Shown here one piece after another: positions 26,541 through 35,245 of a stretch of 64,000 nt of DNA. The number at the start of each line of letters is the position of its first letter. Position 1 is the first letter of the stretch. A program made the position numbers and the translations under genes. Origin of the DNA: Carboxylicivirga sediminis (GTDB taxonomy: Bacteria > Bacteroidota > Bacteroidia > Bacteroidales > Marinilabiliaceae). A model generated the notes under the pieces. The model worked only from the letters and a program-made list of their open reading frames with translations. It searched no databases and was not told where the DNA came from. Location: the NCBI RefSeq assembly GCF_018156225.1, contig NZ_JAGTAR010000002.1, forward strand, positions 186,001 through 250,000, written 5' to 3'.

Positions 26541-27344
26541 CTAATTATGAGGCTTGCTTTTTTGGTAAACTCTCACGTAGTCGATCTCCATGGTGCTTGG
26601 AAAAATAGACTCATCAATGCCATATTTCCCGCCCCAATGACCGCCTACAGCTACGTTTAAAATCAGGTAGAAAGGTTGGTCGAAAGGCCATTGGTCACTG
26701 CTGGCCTTTGCTTCTTTATGGAACACAAAACACTTGTGCCCATCAATAAAAAACTTGCAGCTTTTCTCTGTCCATTCGATGGCGTAAACATGAAATTCAT
26801 GTTGAGCATCGGCCAGATGCCAGGCTGCTGATTTTTGTGTATTTTTTGTGTGATTGTAGGCACCTGTATGAACGGTACAATAAATTGAGTCGGGCTGATA
26901 GCCAACATACTCCATTATGTCAATTTCGCCACTGGCTGGCCAATTACCATATTCATTCCTAACAGGTAACATCCAGATAGCTGGCCAGGCGCCTTGCCCT
27001 CCTGCTACTTTTGCGCACACCTCAATTCTTCCATATTGCCATTCGCCTTTGCCTTTAGTAATGATGCGGGCTGATGTATATGGTTGAGCTGGATTGCCTG
27101 ATTTTGTAGCTGTGATGTACAGCTTATCATCCTGCACCCAGGCATTTGTTTCATTATGACTGGTGTAGTGCTGTAACTCATTATTCCCCCACTGCCAACT
27201 ATTCCCTTCGGTATCGTAGCTCCACTTTGTTGAGTCAGGTAACCCTATGTAATTAAATTCGTCGTGCCACACCAATTCATAGCCCTCATGCCTGAAGCAA
27301 GAGCTCACTATCAATATAAAAATGGACACAAGGATTACTCTCAT
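26541..27344 (-). CDS. GH16 laminarinase-type lipoprotein (2)
   Basis: Single-domain family 16 glucanase, 267 residues, with lipobox VSSC at Cys16. Catalytic motif GEIDIMEYVG: nucleophile Glu140, Asp142, acid/base Glu145. WGNNELQHYTS and MEIDYVRVYQK are typical of laminarinases. Its sequence is very close to the GH16 at 14417-15214, from the shared LVWxDEF start through the FYLxLNVAVGGxWG end. This suggests an old duplication within the locus. Located between a GH3 gene and the PKD-GH16 gene, with gaps of 25-26 bases. Confidence 0.94.
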   Translation of the reverse strand: MRVILVSIFILIVSSCFRHEGYELVWHDEFNYIGLPDSTKWSYDTEGNSWQWGNNELQHYTSHNETNAWVQDDKLYITATKSGNPAQPYTSARIITKGKGEWQYGRIEVCAKVAGGQGAWPAIWMLPVRNEYGNWPASGEIDIMEYVGYQPDSIYCTVHTGAYNHTKNTQKSAAWHLADAQHEFHVYAIEWTEKSCKFFIDGHKCFVFHKEAKASSDQWPFDQPFYLILNVAVGGHWGGKYGIDESIFPSTMEIDYVRVYQKSKPHN

Positions 27345-27369
27345 ACTACTTGAATTGAAAAAAGTTAAT

Positions 27370-28461
27370 CTAATTCAGTTCGTAAACCCGCACATAGTCA
27401 ACTTCCATACTCTGCGGAAAAATGGCATTGTCAATTCCCTGGGCTCCACCCCAATTGCCACCAACAGCTACATTCAGAATAAAGAAATGAGGTTTATTAA
27501 AAGGCCAGTTGGCATCATTTTTCTCAGCAGGGGCATAAACATGTACCACATTGTCGGGCGAGTCAACATAAAAAGTCATGGATGTTTCGGTCCATAACAA
27601 ACCGTAAATATGAAACTCCTCTTCGCATGTTGGCAATGACTTACTGCTGCCGTTACCATCGCCTGCATATCCTGCCGGGGTATGCACAGTGGCATGCACT
27701 ACATCCGGTTGATAACCGACGTACTCCATGATGTCAATCTCACCACAAGCAGGCCATCCTACCTGACCCAAATTGGCACCTAACATCCAGATAGCTGGCC
27801 AAACGCCAGTACCTGAAGGTAGTTTAGCACGTACCTCAATACGACCATAGGTAAATTCTTTTTTACCCCAGCTAATCATGCGTGTAGAGGTATAAGAACC
27901 TTGCACTTTGTCATCATTAACTTTCTTGGCAGTCAGAATCAACTTGCCGTCTACTACTTTTGCATTATCACCATTGGTGTAATATTGCAGCTCATTGTTT
28001 CCCCAGCCATTATCACCGGTTCCTACTTCAAACTTCCAATTAGCGGTATTAATAGTCGCACTGTTAAACTCATCAGACCAAATCAATCCTTCCGGATTCA
28101 CATAATCCGGATCATCAGCATCAATAGATATAGTCTTTGTAACTGTTTTGGTATCCGATTCAGTATTCAGATTGCCCCAAAGCTTAAGCGTCACCTCATA
28201 TTCTCCTTTCAAAGGAAAATAGATAGTATGAACTTTGCTTTTATCGGCACTTTTTCCAGTGGACTCATCATTGCCAAAATCCCATTCTACATACAGGTAA
28301 TCGCCAGTTGATGCGTTAGTGAAAATGACCTGATTATCTTGAACATCATAGCTAAAATCGGCATAATAGGTTTCTTTATTATCTTCTTTACTGCAAGATA
28401 AACATGCAGGCAATATAATAGAGATGGCCAATACCTTGAGAATGAGTAGTAGCTTATTCAT
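27370..28461 (-). CDS. PKD-GH16 laminarinase-type lipoprotein
   Basis: Two-domain enzyme of 363 residues. Signal peptide and lipobox near LPAC (Cys20; Cys23 follows). Residues about 32-112 form a PKD-like domain (YVEWDFGNDES and FPLKGEYEVTL), then a family 16 domain from about 125 with GEIDIMEYVG (Glu241, Asp243, Glu246). Probably the surface endo-glucanase that makes the first cuts in laminarin, since the PKD domain would hold it away from the membrane. It follows the surface-binding protein gene after 72 bases that contain a perfect hairpin, so it may be expressed less than the SusCD block. Confidence 0.94.
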   Translation of the reverse strand: MNKLLLILKVLAISIILPACLSCSKEDNKETYYADFSYDVQDNQVIFTNASTGDYLYVEWDFGNDESTGKSADKSKVHTIYFPLKGEYEVTLKLWGNLNTESDTKTVTKTISIDADDPDYVNPEGLIWSDEFNSATINTANWKFEVGTGDNGWGNNELQYYTNGDNAKVVDGKLILTAKKVNDDKVQGSYTSTRMISWGKKEFTYGRIEVRAKLPSGTGVWPAIWMLGANLGQVGWPACGEIDIMEYVGYQPDVVHATVHTPAGYAGDGNGSSKSLPTCEEEFHIYGLLWTETSMTFYVDSPDNVVHVYAPAEKNDANWPFNKPHFFILNVAVGGNWGGAQGIDNAIFPQSMEVDYVRVYELN

Positions 28462-28495
28462 CTGTCTTAATTATGGTTTGTTGTGATAGGGAATA

Positions 28496-28521
28496 ATAGG
28501 TGCACCATTTGGTGCACCTAT
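28496..28521 (-). terminator. Perfect 11-bp hairpin after the SusC-SusD-binding protein block
   Basis: ATAGGTGCACC (28496-28506) and GGTGCACCTAT (28511-28521) pair perfectly around ATTT. It lies in the 72-base gap between the surface-binding protein and the PKD-GH16 gene. The T tract on the - strand is weak (TATTATTCCC), so it could act as a transcript-stabilising or partial-termination element rather than a full stop. Confidence 0.7.
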
Positions 28522-28533
28522 ATTTTAGCTACA

Positions 28534-30294
28534 TTATTTTTTTGCAGACTTTAATCCTTCAACGTGAGGTCCGGCCAAATCGTCGAAATAGAATTCGTGA
28601 ACTCCTTCGCCAACACCCGGGTTACACATAATGCGAACAACATTATAGAATCCTTCGTTGAATCTAGCATCAGTAGTTACATCGCTTGTAAACTGATCGC
28701 CAGTCCAATCCCAACCTGCGCCAACACCAGCGAAGTCAAATTCGGCAACTTCCCATGTATCATCCTGCTGAATTGTGTAAATCAAATCATATGTTCCAGT
28801 TTGCCAAGCATTTCCTCCTTTATCAGTATTTTCCAGCTTAAGAAGTATTTGCTGGCCTGCTTTACCGCGAACCATCATCTTAAATACTGATGTTTTAGTA
28901 AGGTCAAAACGATAACCAGCAGGCAATTTCATGAAGGCATTTGCCCATTGCTGATTCTCTTTTCTGTAATGGAATACTTTACTTCCTTTGTTAGGATAAA
29001 TTCGCTCAGGACTATCAACAACCGTTACTGCACAGTCTTCACCCAATACAGGTGCCATCTCCACCTCACTGTTATCAACATACATTACCATGTAGTCTAA
29101 CAAGAAGATTTCATACTCTGAGTGATAGTTTTCAACAGTGATTGATTGGTTATCAACTGCATTCTCATTTGATGCAAGAACAGTTACGGTTACTGGGTAA
29201 GTGCCCTTACGCATATAAACGTGTGAAAGAGTAGCATTGTAATCTTCAGTTGAATAAACATCAGTTCCATCACCAAAATCAACTGTGAATCCATTAACTG
29301 AAATTCCGTCAGGAATCACAACATTAGCTAGGTTAACTGACCATTCGTTTTCGTTTCCTGTAGCAGCAATCTGCGATTCGAATGTTACTACCGGTTTCTC
29401 ATAGCCTTTAAGAATTAACTTATTGTACCAACGGTTACCATCACCACCAATAGTACTCATGCTGATATTTGTCTCAGTAATCTCATCAATGCGGTATTCG
29501 TATGTACCACCATAATCAAATCCAAAGAAAGATGGCTTAGCGGATGATAGTACTAAATAGTTTACTCCATCCTTTTCTATCATAGACCATGTTGCTGAAG
29601 CTTCAGGCGTATAAAGCACCCGACAGTCTGTACCGTCAACAGGAACAGGATTAGTATAATTAGGATCATCTTTGCGGTAATCCTTTACGTATGAATCACC
29701 ATTATTTTTAAATTCGAAGATAAAATCAACCAGCTTAAAAGTAAATTCATCGTCATAAGCACCTGATTGCGTTTTCTGAAGTGATGTAGCAGCCCACCAT
29801 TCTAATCCACTACCACTAGGGGGACCAATACCAAAGTGACCACTGGCCAAGCTATCAACCACCCAGGTTTTACCATCTACGGCATCAGCACCGCCAGTTA
29901 AAGCTGTTAAGATTGGACTAGCCAAAAATTCATAATCCGTTTCTGCCTGCTCAATCTCATCTACTTTAGAATTAGCTTCACCATTATTAGCTGTAATAGT
30001 TAATGTTACTTCATAAGTACCTGGCAACGGATAGTAAGCAACAACTTTATTACCTTGTAATGTTGAACCATTACCAGTACTCCATTTAATGGTATTCACA
30101 CCATTTATGGGTGTATTGTTTTCCAATACAAAATGGAATTCATCCTCACCTGGCGTAATCGTAAAACTCATTTGCTCATCAGTAGGAGCTCCATTACTCC
30201 CCAGATCAGACTTGTCAAATTCTTTAGGCTCACAACCCAATAGCACAATAGCTGCCATTAAAAATGCGATACCTGATTTTATAATATTTTTCAT
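28534..30294 (-). CDS. PKD-domain surface glycan-binding lipoprotein (SusE/F position)
   Basis: Lipoprotein of 586 residues with lipobox LLGC at Cys21. A first PKD-like domain spans about 40-112 (IKWSTGNGS, YPLPGTYEVTLTI), a middle region about 120-300 is rich in aromatic residues, a second PKD-like domain lies at about 305-385 (FTVDFGDGTDV, MRKGTYPVTVTV), and a C-terminal beta-sandwich at about 400-580 has a galactose-binding-like end (HEFYFDDLAGP). No catalytic signature is seen. Its place directly after SusD (gap 19 bases) is where surface glycan-binding proteins of laminarin loci lie. It likely holds beta-glucan at the outer membrane for the PKD-GH16 enzyme and SusCD. Confidence 0.85.
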   Translation of the reverse strand: MKNIIKSGIAFLMAAIVLLGCEPKEFDKSDLGSNGAPTDEQMSFTITPGEDEFHFVLENNTPINGVNTIKWSTGNGSTLQGNKVVAYYPLPGTYEVTLTITANNGEANSKVDEIEQAETDYEFLASPILTALTGGADAVDGKTWVVDSLASGHFGIGPPSGSGLEWWAATSLQKTQSGAYDDEFTFKLVDFIFEFKNNGDSYVKDYRKDDPNYTNPVPVDGTDCRVLYTPEASATWSMIEKDGVNYLVLSSAKPSFFGFDYGGTYEYRIDEITETNISMSTIGGDGNRWYNKLILKGYEKPVVTFESQIAATGNENEWSVNLANVVIPDGISVNGFTVDFGDGTDVYSTEDYNATLSHVYMRKGTYPVTVTVLASNENAVDNQSITVENYHSEYEIFLLDYMVMYVDNSEVEMAPVLGEDCAVTVVDSPERIYPNKGSKVFHYRKENQQWANAFMKLPAGYRFDLTKTSVFKMMVRGKAGQQILLKLENTDKGGNAWQTGTYDLIYTIQQDDTWEVAEFDFAGVGAGWDWTGDQFTSDVTTDARFNEGFYNVVRIMCNPGVGEGVHEFYFDDLAGPHVEGLKSAKK

Positions 30295-30313
30295 AATTAT
30301 CCAGTTTTGCTAA

Positions 30314-31834
30314 TTAGTTATAACCTTCGTTTTGAACCAACTTGAATTCACCTTCAGTCTTATCAATTTCCGACTGAGGAATTGGCAGATACTTCTTATA
30401 ATCGGCCCATGTACGATTTGATGAAAAATCAGGGATATTCTCAGTTAAAACATCAGCTTCACCCCAGCGTACAAGGTCCCAGAAGCGTATGCCTTCACCA
30501 ACAAACTCACGACGACGCTCTAACTTAATGTTATCAACATTAGCTGCAATCGACTCTAAACCGGCTCTTTCGCGGATATCATCCAAAGCACTCTGAGCTG
30601 TTTTAGCTCCTGCTGCAACACCATGCACGACTTCCAGTTCAGCAATATTCAGCAGAGCTTCAGCATAACGGAAGATGCGCACATTGTTTTCGAAGTTTAA
30701 GTCTGGTGTATAAGGTGCATCGGCATAATCGGCACGAGCGGCATATTTAGCCATAAAGTAACCTGTATTCTGAAAACGTTCGGTGTAGGTGCCTTTAGCA
30801 AACTGATTGATAGAACCAGCCAGACGCTTATCACCTTCTTCAAAAATACTCACCAACTCAGTACGTACTGGACCAAATCCCCAACCGCCTTCATAGAAAT
30901 CAGCTCCTGAAAGCAGGTCGTCACCTTTCAATTCGTTTGGAGAGACAAAACGTGGCAGGTTAGTACCGAAACCAGTCCAGGCAGCACCCCAGTCTTTACC
31001 TTCTGGTAAATGATTCGCTTCAAAAATAGAACCAGCACCAAATTCGCCATCGCGAGCCCAAATACTTGCATAATCTGGCAAACTGTAACCACCTTCGCTA
31101 ACGATGGTCTGCATATCAGCCATTACCTCTGCATATTTAGAAGCATCTTTCTGGTACATTACCACGCGAGCTTTAAGCATCATAGCGGCTGCACGTGTTG
31201 CTCGTCCATCATTAGTTGATGTTGTATTCATAGGTAAAACATCTTCAGCTGTAGCAACAGCCAGGTCTGCCATTAACTCAGCATAGACTTCATCAGCGGT
31301 ATACTGACGTGCCATGTATGGCTCTTCAAGATCTTCTTCAAAATATGGGATGTTACCCCAGAATTTCCATAACCAATGTACATAGTAAGCACGTAAATAG
31401 TGTGCTTCAGCGTTATATTGCGCTAGTCTGTCTTCATCAACATCAACTGCATTTTCGCAGGCAATAATAGCATTGTTTGCACGGCTTAGTCCACTGTAAT
31501 AGATGTTCCATAAGCCGGTTGGTACATCGTTCGACTCAAGTGCTAACTGAGAAAGACGATATAAAGCAGCCTGGTCACCGGCATCACCACCACCTTTATA
31601 GATATCATCCGATCGCAGGTCTGACATCAAAGGCACACTGTTGAACTGAAAATCTGCATAACTATCAAATAGTAATATCTGATAGGTGGCACCAAGGTTA
31701 GCCAAAATAGCCCCTTCGGTCGCTGGTCCGCCTGCCTCTTGCGAAGAGGTTGGCTGAACAGTCAGAAAGTCTTCGCTACACGCGGTAAAACCAATTAGTG
31801 CAGCTAAGAATAATGATTTAATATATTTAGTCAT
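30314..31834 (-). CDS. SusD-family glycan-binding lipoprotein (1)
   Basis: RagB/SusD outer-membrane lipoprotein of 506 residues, with lipobox FTAC at Cys19. The helical TPR-like scaffold is visible in AEAHYLRAYYVHWLWKFWG, and the C-terminal conserved region in RRREFVGEGIRFWDLVRWG. It forms the lid of the SusC transporter and binds the incoming glucan. It is 20 bases after SusC and 19 bases before the PKD-binding protein, so the three are one unit. Substrate is inferred from the GH16/GH17 neighbours. Confidence 0.96.
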   Translation of the reverse strand: MTKYIKSLFLAALIGFTACSEDFLTVQPTSSQEAGGPATEGAILANLGATYQILLFDSYADFQFNSVPLMSDLRSDDIYKGGGDAGDQAALYRLSQLALESNDVPTGLWNIYYSGLSRANNAIIACENAVDVDEDRLAQYNAEAHYLRAYYVHWLWKFWGNIPYFEEDLEEPYMARQYTADEVYAELMADLAVATAEDVLPMNTTSTNDGRATRAAAMMLKARVVMYQKDASKYAEVMADMQTIVSEGGYSLPDYASIWARDGEFGAGSIFEANHLPEGKDWGAAWTGFGTNLPRFVSPNELKGDDLLSGADFYEGGWGFGPVRTELVSIFEEGDKRLAGSINQFAKGTYTERFQNTGYFMAKYAARADYADAPYTPDLNFENNVRIFRYAEALLNIAELEVVHGVAAGAKTAQSALDDIRERAGLESIAANVDNIKLERRREFVGEGIRFWDLVRWGEADVLTENIPDFSSNRTWADYKKYLPIPQSEIDKTEGEFKLVQNEGYN

Positions 31835-31854
31835 AATAAAAATCTTTAATCAAA

Positions 31855-34800
31855 TTAGAAAGTAATGTTAGCACCAATTGAGATAGTTCTCGATTGAGGA
31901 TAGATACCACGGTCAATACCAATAGTAGTGTAACCTCCAGAAGCAATTTCAGGATCAAATCCATCATAATCGGTCAGCGTAAATAAGTTCTCACCCATTA
32001 CATATATTCTGCATCGACTGATATAGTTATTAAGCACTGATTGAGGAATGGTATAACCAATTTGTAAAGTTTTTAGTCGTACATACGAACCATCTTTTAC
32101 ATACAAGTCTGATGATACCCAGTTATCGTTATGATTTTTAGATGTTACGCGTGGAATTGAGTTAGATGTTCCTTCACCAGTCCAACGATCTAAAATCCAT
32201 GAAGGACGATTCATCATTGGGATATCACCACGTGTAGAGAAGTCGAAGATATCATTACCAAGGCTACCCTGGAAGAAAGCTGTTAAATCAAATCCTTTGT
32301 ACTCAGCACCAAGGTTAAGACCAAATGTCCAATCTGGCATTCCTTTACCAATCTTAGTACGGTCATCTGTATCAATAACACCATCACCGTTTATATCAAC
32401 AAATCTTACATCACCTGGTACAGAAGATTTACCATACATATCATTGTATGCAGTGGCTTCAGCCTCATTCTGCAGGATACCATTTGTTTTATAACCATAG
32501 AAATATGGGAATACTTCGCCATTCTGTCCTTTTACGAAGTCACCAACACCTGATGCACCGGCACTTTCGTAAACAATCTCACCAGACTCATTACCCAAAT
32601 TAATCAACTCATTCTTTAGATATGATGCATTGGCACCAATGCTATATGTGAGGTCACCGATGTTATTCTTGTAAGAAACTTCAAATTCCAAACCACTGTT
32701 TTCCATGTCACCAGCATTGGCAATAGGAGCACCTTTACCGTTGTAGCTAGGTATTGGTTGATCCATTAACATGCCATTTGTTTTCTTTACATAGTAGTCA
32801 AATCCTAATGATAATGAACTATTAAAGAAGCGGGCATCAAATCCGATATCCAACTGCTCTGACTCTTCCCAGATAACATAGGGGTTGGCAATACGTGATG
32901 GGCTGCTACCATACTGCATGTACTGGTTATCGCCACTACCAAAGTAGTAGTTCTGATTACCATCCATCAAACTGGTATATGAGAAAGCACCGATATTTTC
33001 GTTACCGTTCACACCCCAACTAGCTCTTAACTTCAAATATGTGAACCATGTAGGACGTCCATCCATAAATCCTTCGTTGGTAACGTTCCATCCACCAGAA
33101 ACAGAAGGGAATGTTGCCCATTTGTTTTCAGGACCGAAGTTTGATGAACCATCACGACGAACAGTCAACTGAATCATGTAACGCTCATCGTAGTTATAAT
33201 CTAAACGACCAAAATATGAAGCTAATGTTTTGGCACTTACGCCATCTGTACCACCAGCAGTTCTTTCGTCATCTCTATCTGCAGTTGCATAATCAATAAC
33301 TGCTTTGGCAGGATCCTCCTCCAACAGGTCATAATCATCACCATATAAATGACGTGACGTATACTCCTGTGCTGATTGACCAACCAAAACGCCTAAATTA
33401 TGTTTCTCAGCAATTGTTTTATTGTAGCTTAATGTGTTTTCAACCTGCCACGTGAAACCACGGTGCATATTTGACCATACGGTGCTACGGTCAAAATCCT
33501 TACCCTGAGAGGCTAAGAAATGTGGAAAACGGTATCCATCACCACCCCAGAAAGCTAAATCAACACCATAACTACTTTTGAATTTCAGCCCTTCGTATAA
33601 TTCCAGTTCTCCCCAGAAGTTAGCAACAATCTTATCTGAATTATCCTGACTATTCTCAGGTGCATTCAACATTGCAACCGGGTTAGCAATTTCCTGGAAA
33701 CCAGATGGTGGCAAAGAAAATACCCGGCCATTTTTATCTTTTACGGCAGTTGGATATTCGGCTAATACACCGTCTGGATCTTGCGCATAAACAGGAATTG
33801 CTGGGTTAAATGCCAAAGCACTTCCCAAGATAGAACCATACTCTGAGTTGGTTTCGATACCTGATGATACAACTCTTGAGTAACCAGCTGTAACTCCAAC
33901 CTTCAAATTTGAAAGAAACTTACGATCGTAATCAAATGCCTCATAAGTATTGTTGGTACGAACACTATAACGTTCAAAGTTTGAACGGTCGTAATTACCA
34001 CCTACAATACCTTCCTGGTTGAAGTACCCGAAAGATAAAAAGTATGACACATTATCACTTCCTCCGTGTAAACTCATCTGATGGTTTTGAACAGGTGCAT
34101 CGTAATTAAATGTTTCATCCTGCCAATCGGTACCAACACCTGCACCTGCTACTTGTTCAGGAGAGTAAGGAGCGTCATTACCATCGTTTAAAGCAATCTC
34201 ATTCATGATTACCATGTACTCTTCGGCGTTCAGCACAGAGCGCTTCTTCCATGGATTCTGCCATCCGTAAGAAAAATCATAATTGATGGTAGCTTTACCC
34301 TTCTTTCCTTTTTTGGTGGTTACTAATACAACACCATTGGCAGCACGTGCACCATAAATAGCAGCAGAAGCAGCATCTTTAAGCACCTCAACAGATTCAA
34401 TATCTGCTGGGTTGAGGTAGTTGATGCCACCACCAACAGCCATTCCATCTACAATGTACAATGGATCACTGTTGTTAATAGTACCAATACCCCTGATGCG
34501 TACTTTTGATTCTGCACCTGGCTGACCAGAGCTTTGTGTAATCTGAACACCTGATACGCGTCCTTTTAATACATCTTCTACCCTTGTTGGTGTACTTGCT
34601 TCCAAATCTTCAGCAGATACACTACTAATGGCAGCGGTTACAACACTTTTCTTCTGAACCCCGTAACCAATCACCACTACTTCATCCAAATCAGTTAGCT
34701 CTTCTTCCATTACTATATTAATTGTAGAAGAAGCAACTGTGACTTCCTGTGATGTCATGCCAATAAATGAAAATACTATCACATCGCCCATGTTGGCTTG

Positions 34801-34977
34801 TAATGTATAATCCCCATCAATGGTAGTAATTGTTCCAGTGGTTGTACCTTTAAGTACGACACTTACCCCAGGAACAGGTGCTCCGTCAGTACCCGTTACC
34901 TTTCCCGAAACGGTTATGTCTTGTGCCTGACTTGTGAGCGTCAGTAAAAAGAGAATAATCCCCAATACGTGTTTCAT
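31855..34977 (-). CDS. SusC-family TonB-dependent transporter (1)
   Basis: Outer-membrane oligosaccharide importer, 1040 residues. Signal peptide 1-18, carboxypeptidase-D-regulatory-like domain about 20-95 (VSGKVTGTDGAPVPGVSV), TonB box LDEVVVIGYG about 97-106, plug about 110-220 with IYGARAANGVVLVTTKKG, then the 22-strand barrel ending in a terminal Phe. Takes up beta-glucan fragments together with the SusD encoded next. Its G+C content appears low (a sampled 60-base window is 35%) compared with the GC-richer genes at 55283-61614. A gap of 268 bases with a -7 box candidate separates it from the regulator gene, so it probably has its own promoter. Confidence 0.97.
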   Translation of the reverse strand: MKHVLGIILFLLTLTSQAQDITVSGKVTGTDGAPVPGVSVVLKGTTTGTITTIDGDYTLQANMGDVIVFSFIGMTSQEVTVASSTINIVMEEELTDLDEVVVIGYGVQKKSVVTAAISSVSAEDLEASTPTRVEDVLKGRVSGVQITQSSGQPGAESKVRIRGIGTINNSDPLYIVDGMAVGGGINYLNPADIESVEVLKDAASAAIYGARAANGVVLVTTKKGKKGKATINYDFSYGWQNPWKKRSVLNAEEYMVIMNEIALNDGNDAPYSPEQVAGAGVGTDWQDETFNYDAPVQNHQMSLHGGSDNVSYFLSFGYFNQEGIVGGNYDRSNFERYSVRTNNTYEAFDYDRKFLSNLKVGVTAGYSRVVSSGIETNSEYGSILGSALAFNPAIPVYAQDPDGVLAEYPTAVKDKNGRVFSLPPSGFQEIANPVAMLNAPENSQDNSDKIVANFWGELELYEGLKFKSSYGVDLAFWGGDGYRFPHFLASQGKDFDRSTVWSNMHRGFTWQVENTLSYNKTIAEKHNLGVLVGQSAQEYTSRHLYGDDYDLLEEDPAKAVIDYATADRDDERTAGGTDGVSAKTLASYFGRLDYNYDERYMIQLTVRRDGSSNFGPENKWATFPSVSGGWNVTNEGFMDGRPTWFTYLKLRASWGVNGNENIGAFSYTSLMDGNQNYYFGSGDNQYMQYGSSPSRIANPYVIWEESEQLDIGFDARFFNSSLSLGFDYYVKKTNGMLMDQPIPSYNGKGAPIANAGDMENSGLEFEVSYKNNIGDLTYSIGANASYLKNELINLGNESGEIVYESAGASGVGDFVKGQNGEVFPYFYGYKTNGILQNEAEATAYNDMYGKSSVPGDVRFVDINGDGVIDTDDRTKIGKGMPDWTFGLNLGAEYKGFDLTAFFQGSLGNDIFDFSTRGDIPMMNRPSWILDRWTGEGTSNSIPRVTSKNHNDNWVSSDLYVKDGSYVRLKTLQIGYTIPQSVLNNYISRCRIYVMGENLFTLTDYDGFDPEIASGGYTTIGIDRGIYPQSRTISIGANITF

Positions 34978-35006
34978 AATAAATGGATTTTAATTATTCG
35001 ATGAAG

Positions 35007-35014
35007 CAAACATA
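35007..35014 (-). promoter_or_regulatory. Candidate -7 box for the beta-glucan locus
   Basis: On the - strand this reads TATGTTTG, an exact TAnnTTTG match about 30 bases before the SusC start. It lies in an imperfect inverted repeat (GATGAAGC ... GCCTCATC, one mismatch) which might be an operator. The nearest TTTG-like -33 is 27 bases away, too far, so the element is tentative. The remainder of 34978-35245 is AT-rich with no other clear signal. Confidence 0.35.
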
Positions 35015-35245
35015 TGCCTCATCTGTTAATTTTTCCTAATACAAAGACGCACTTAAAACTCTCAATATGCACTTGACAAACTCACATTAAACTCACTTAC
35101 TATTTATCTATACGCTGATTTATTAGTATTTAAAGATTCTTAAATTCAAATTTACACCCACACCTTACCACTCACTTTTTGACATTTTACCAAAAAGCAA
35201 TAATTAAACACTTTTTAACATTGGAAGTTTATAGAATTTGTGTGA

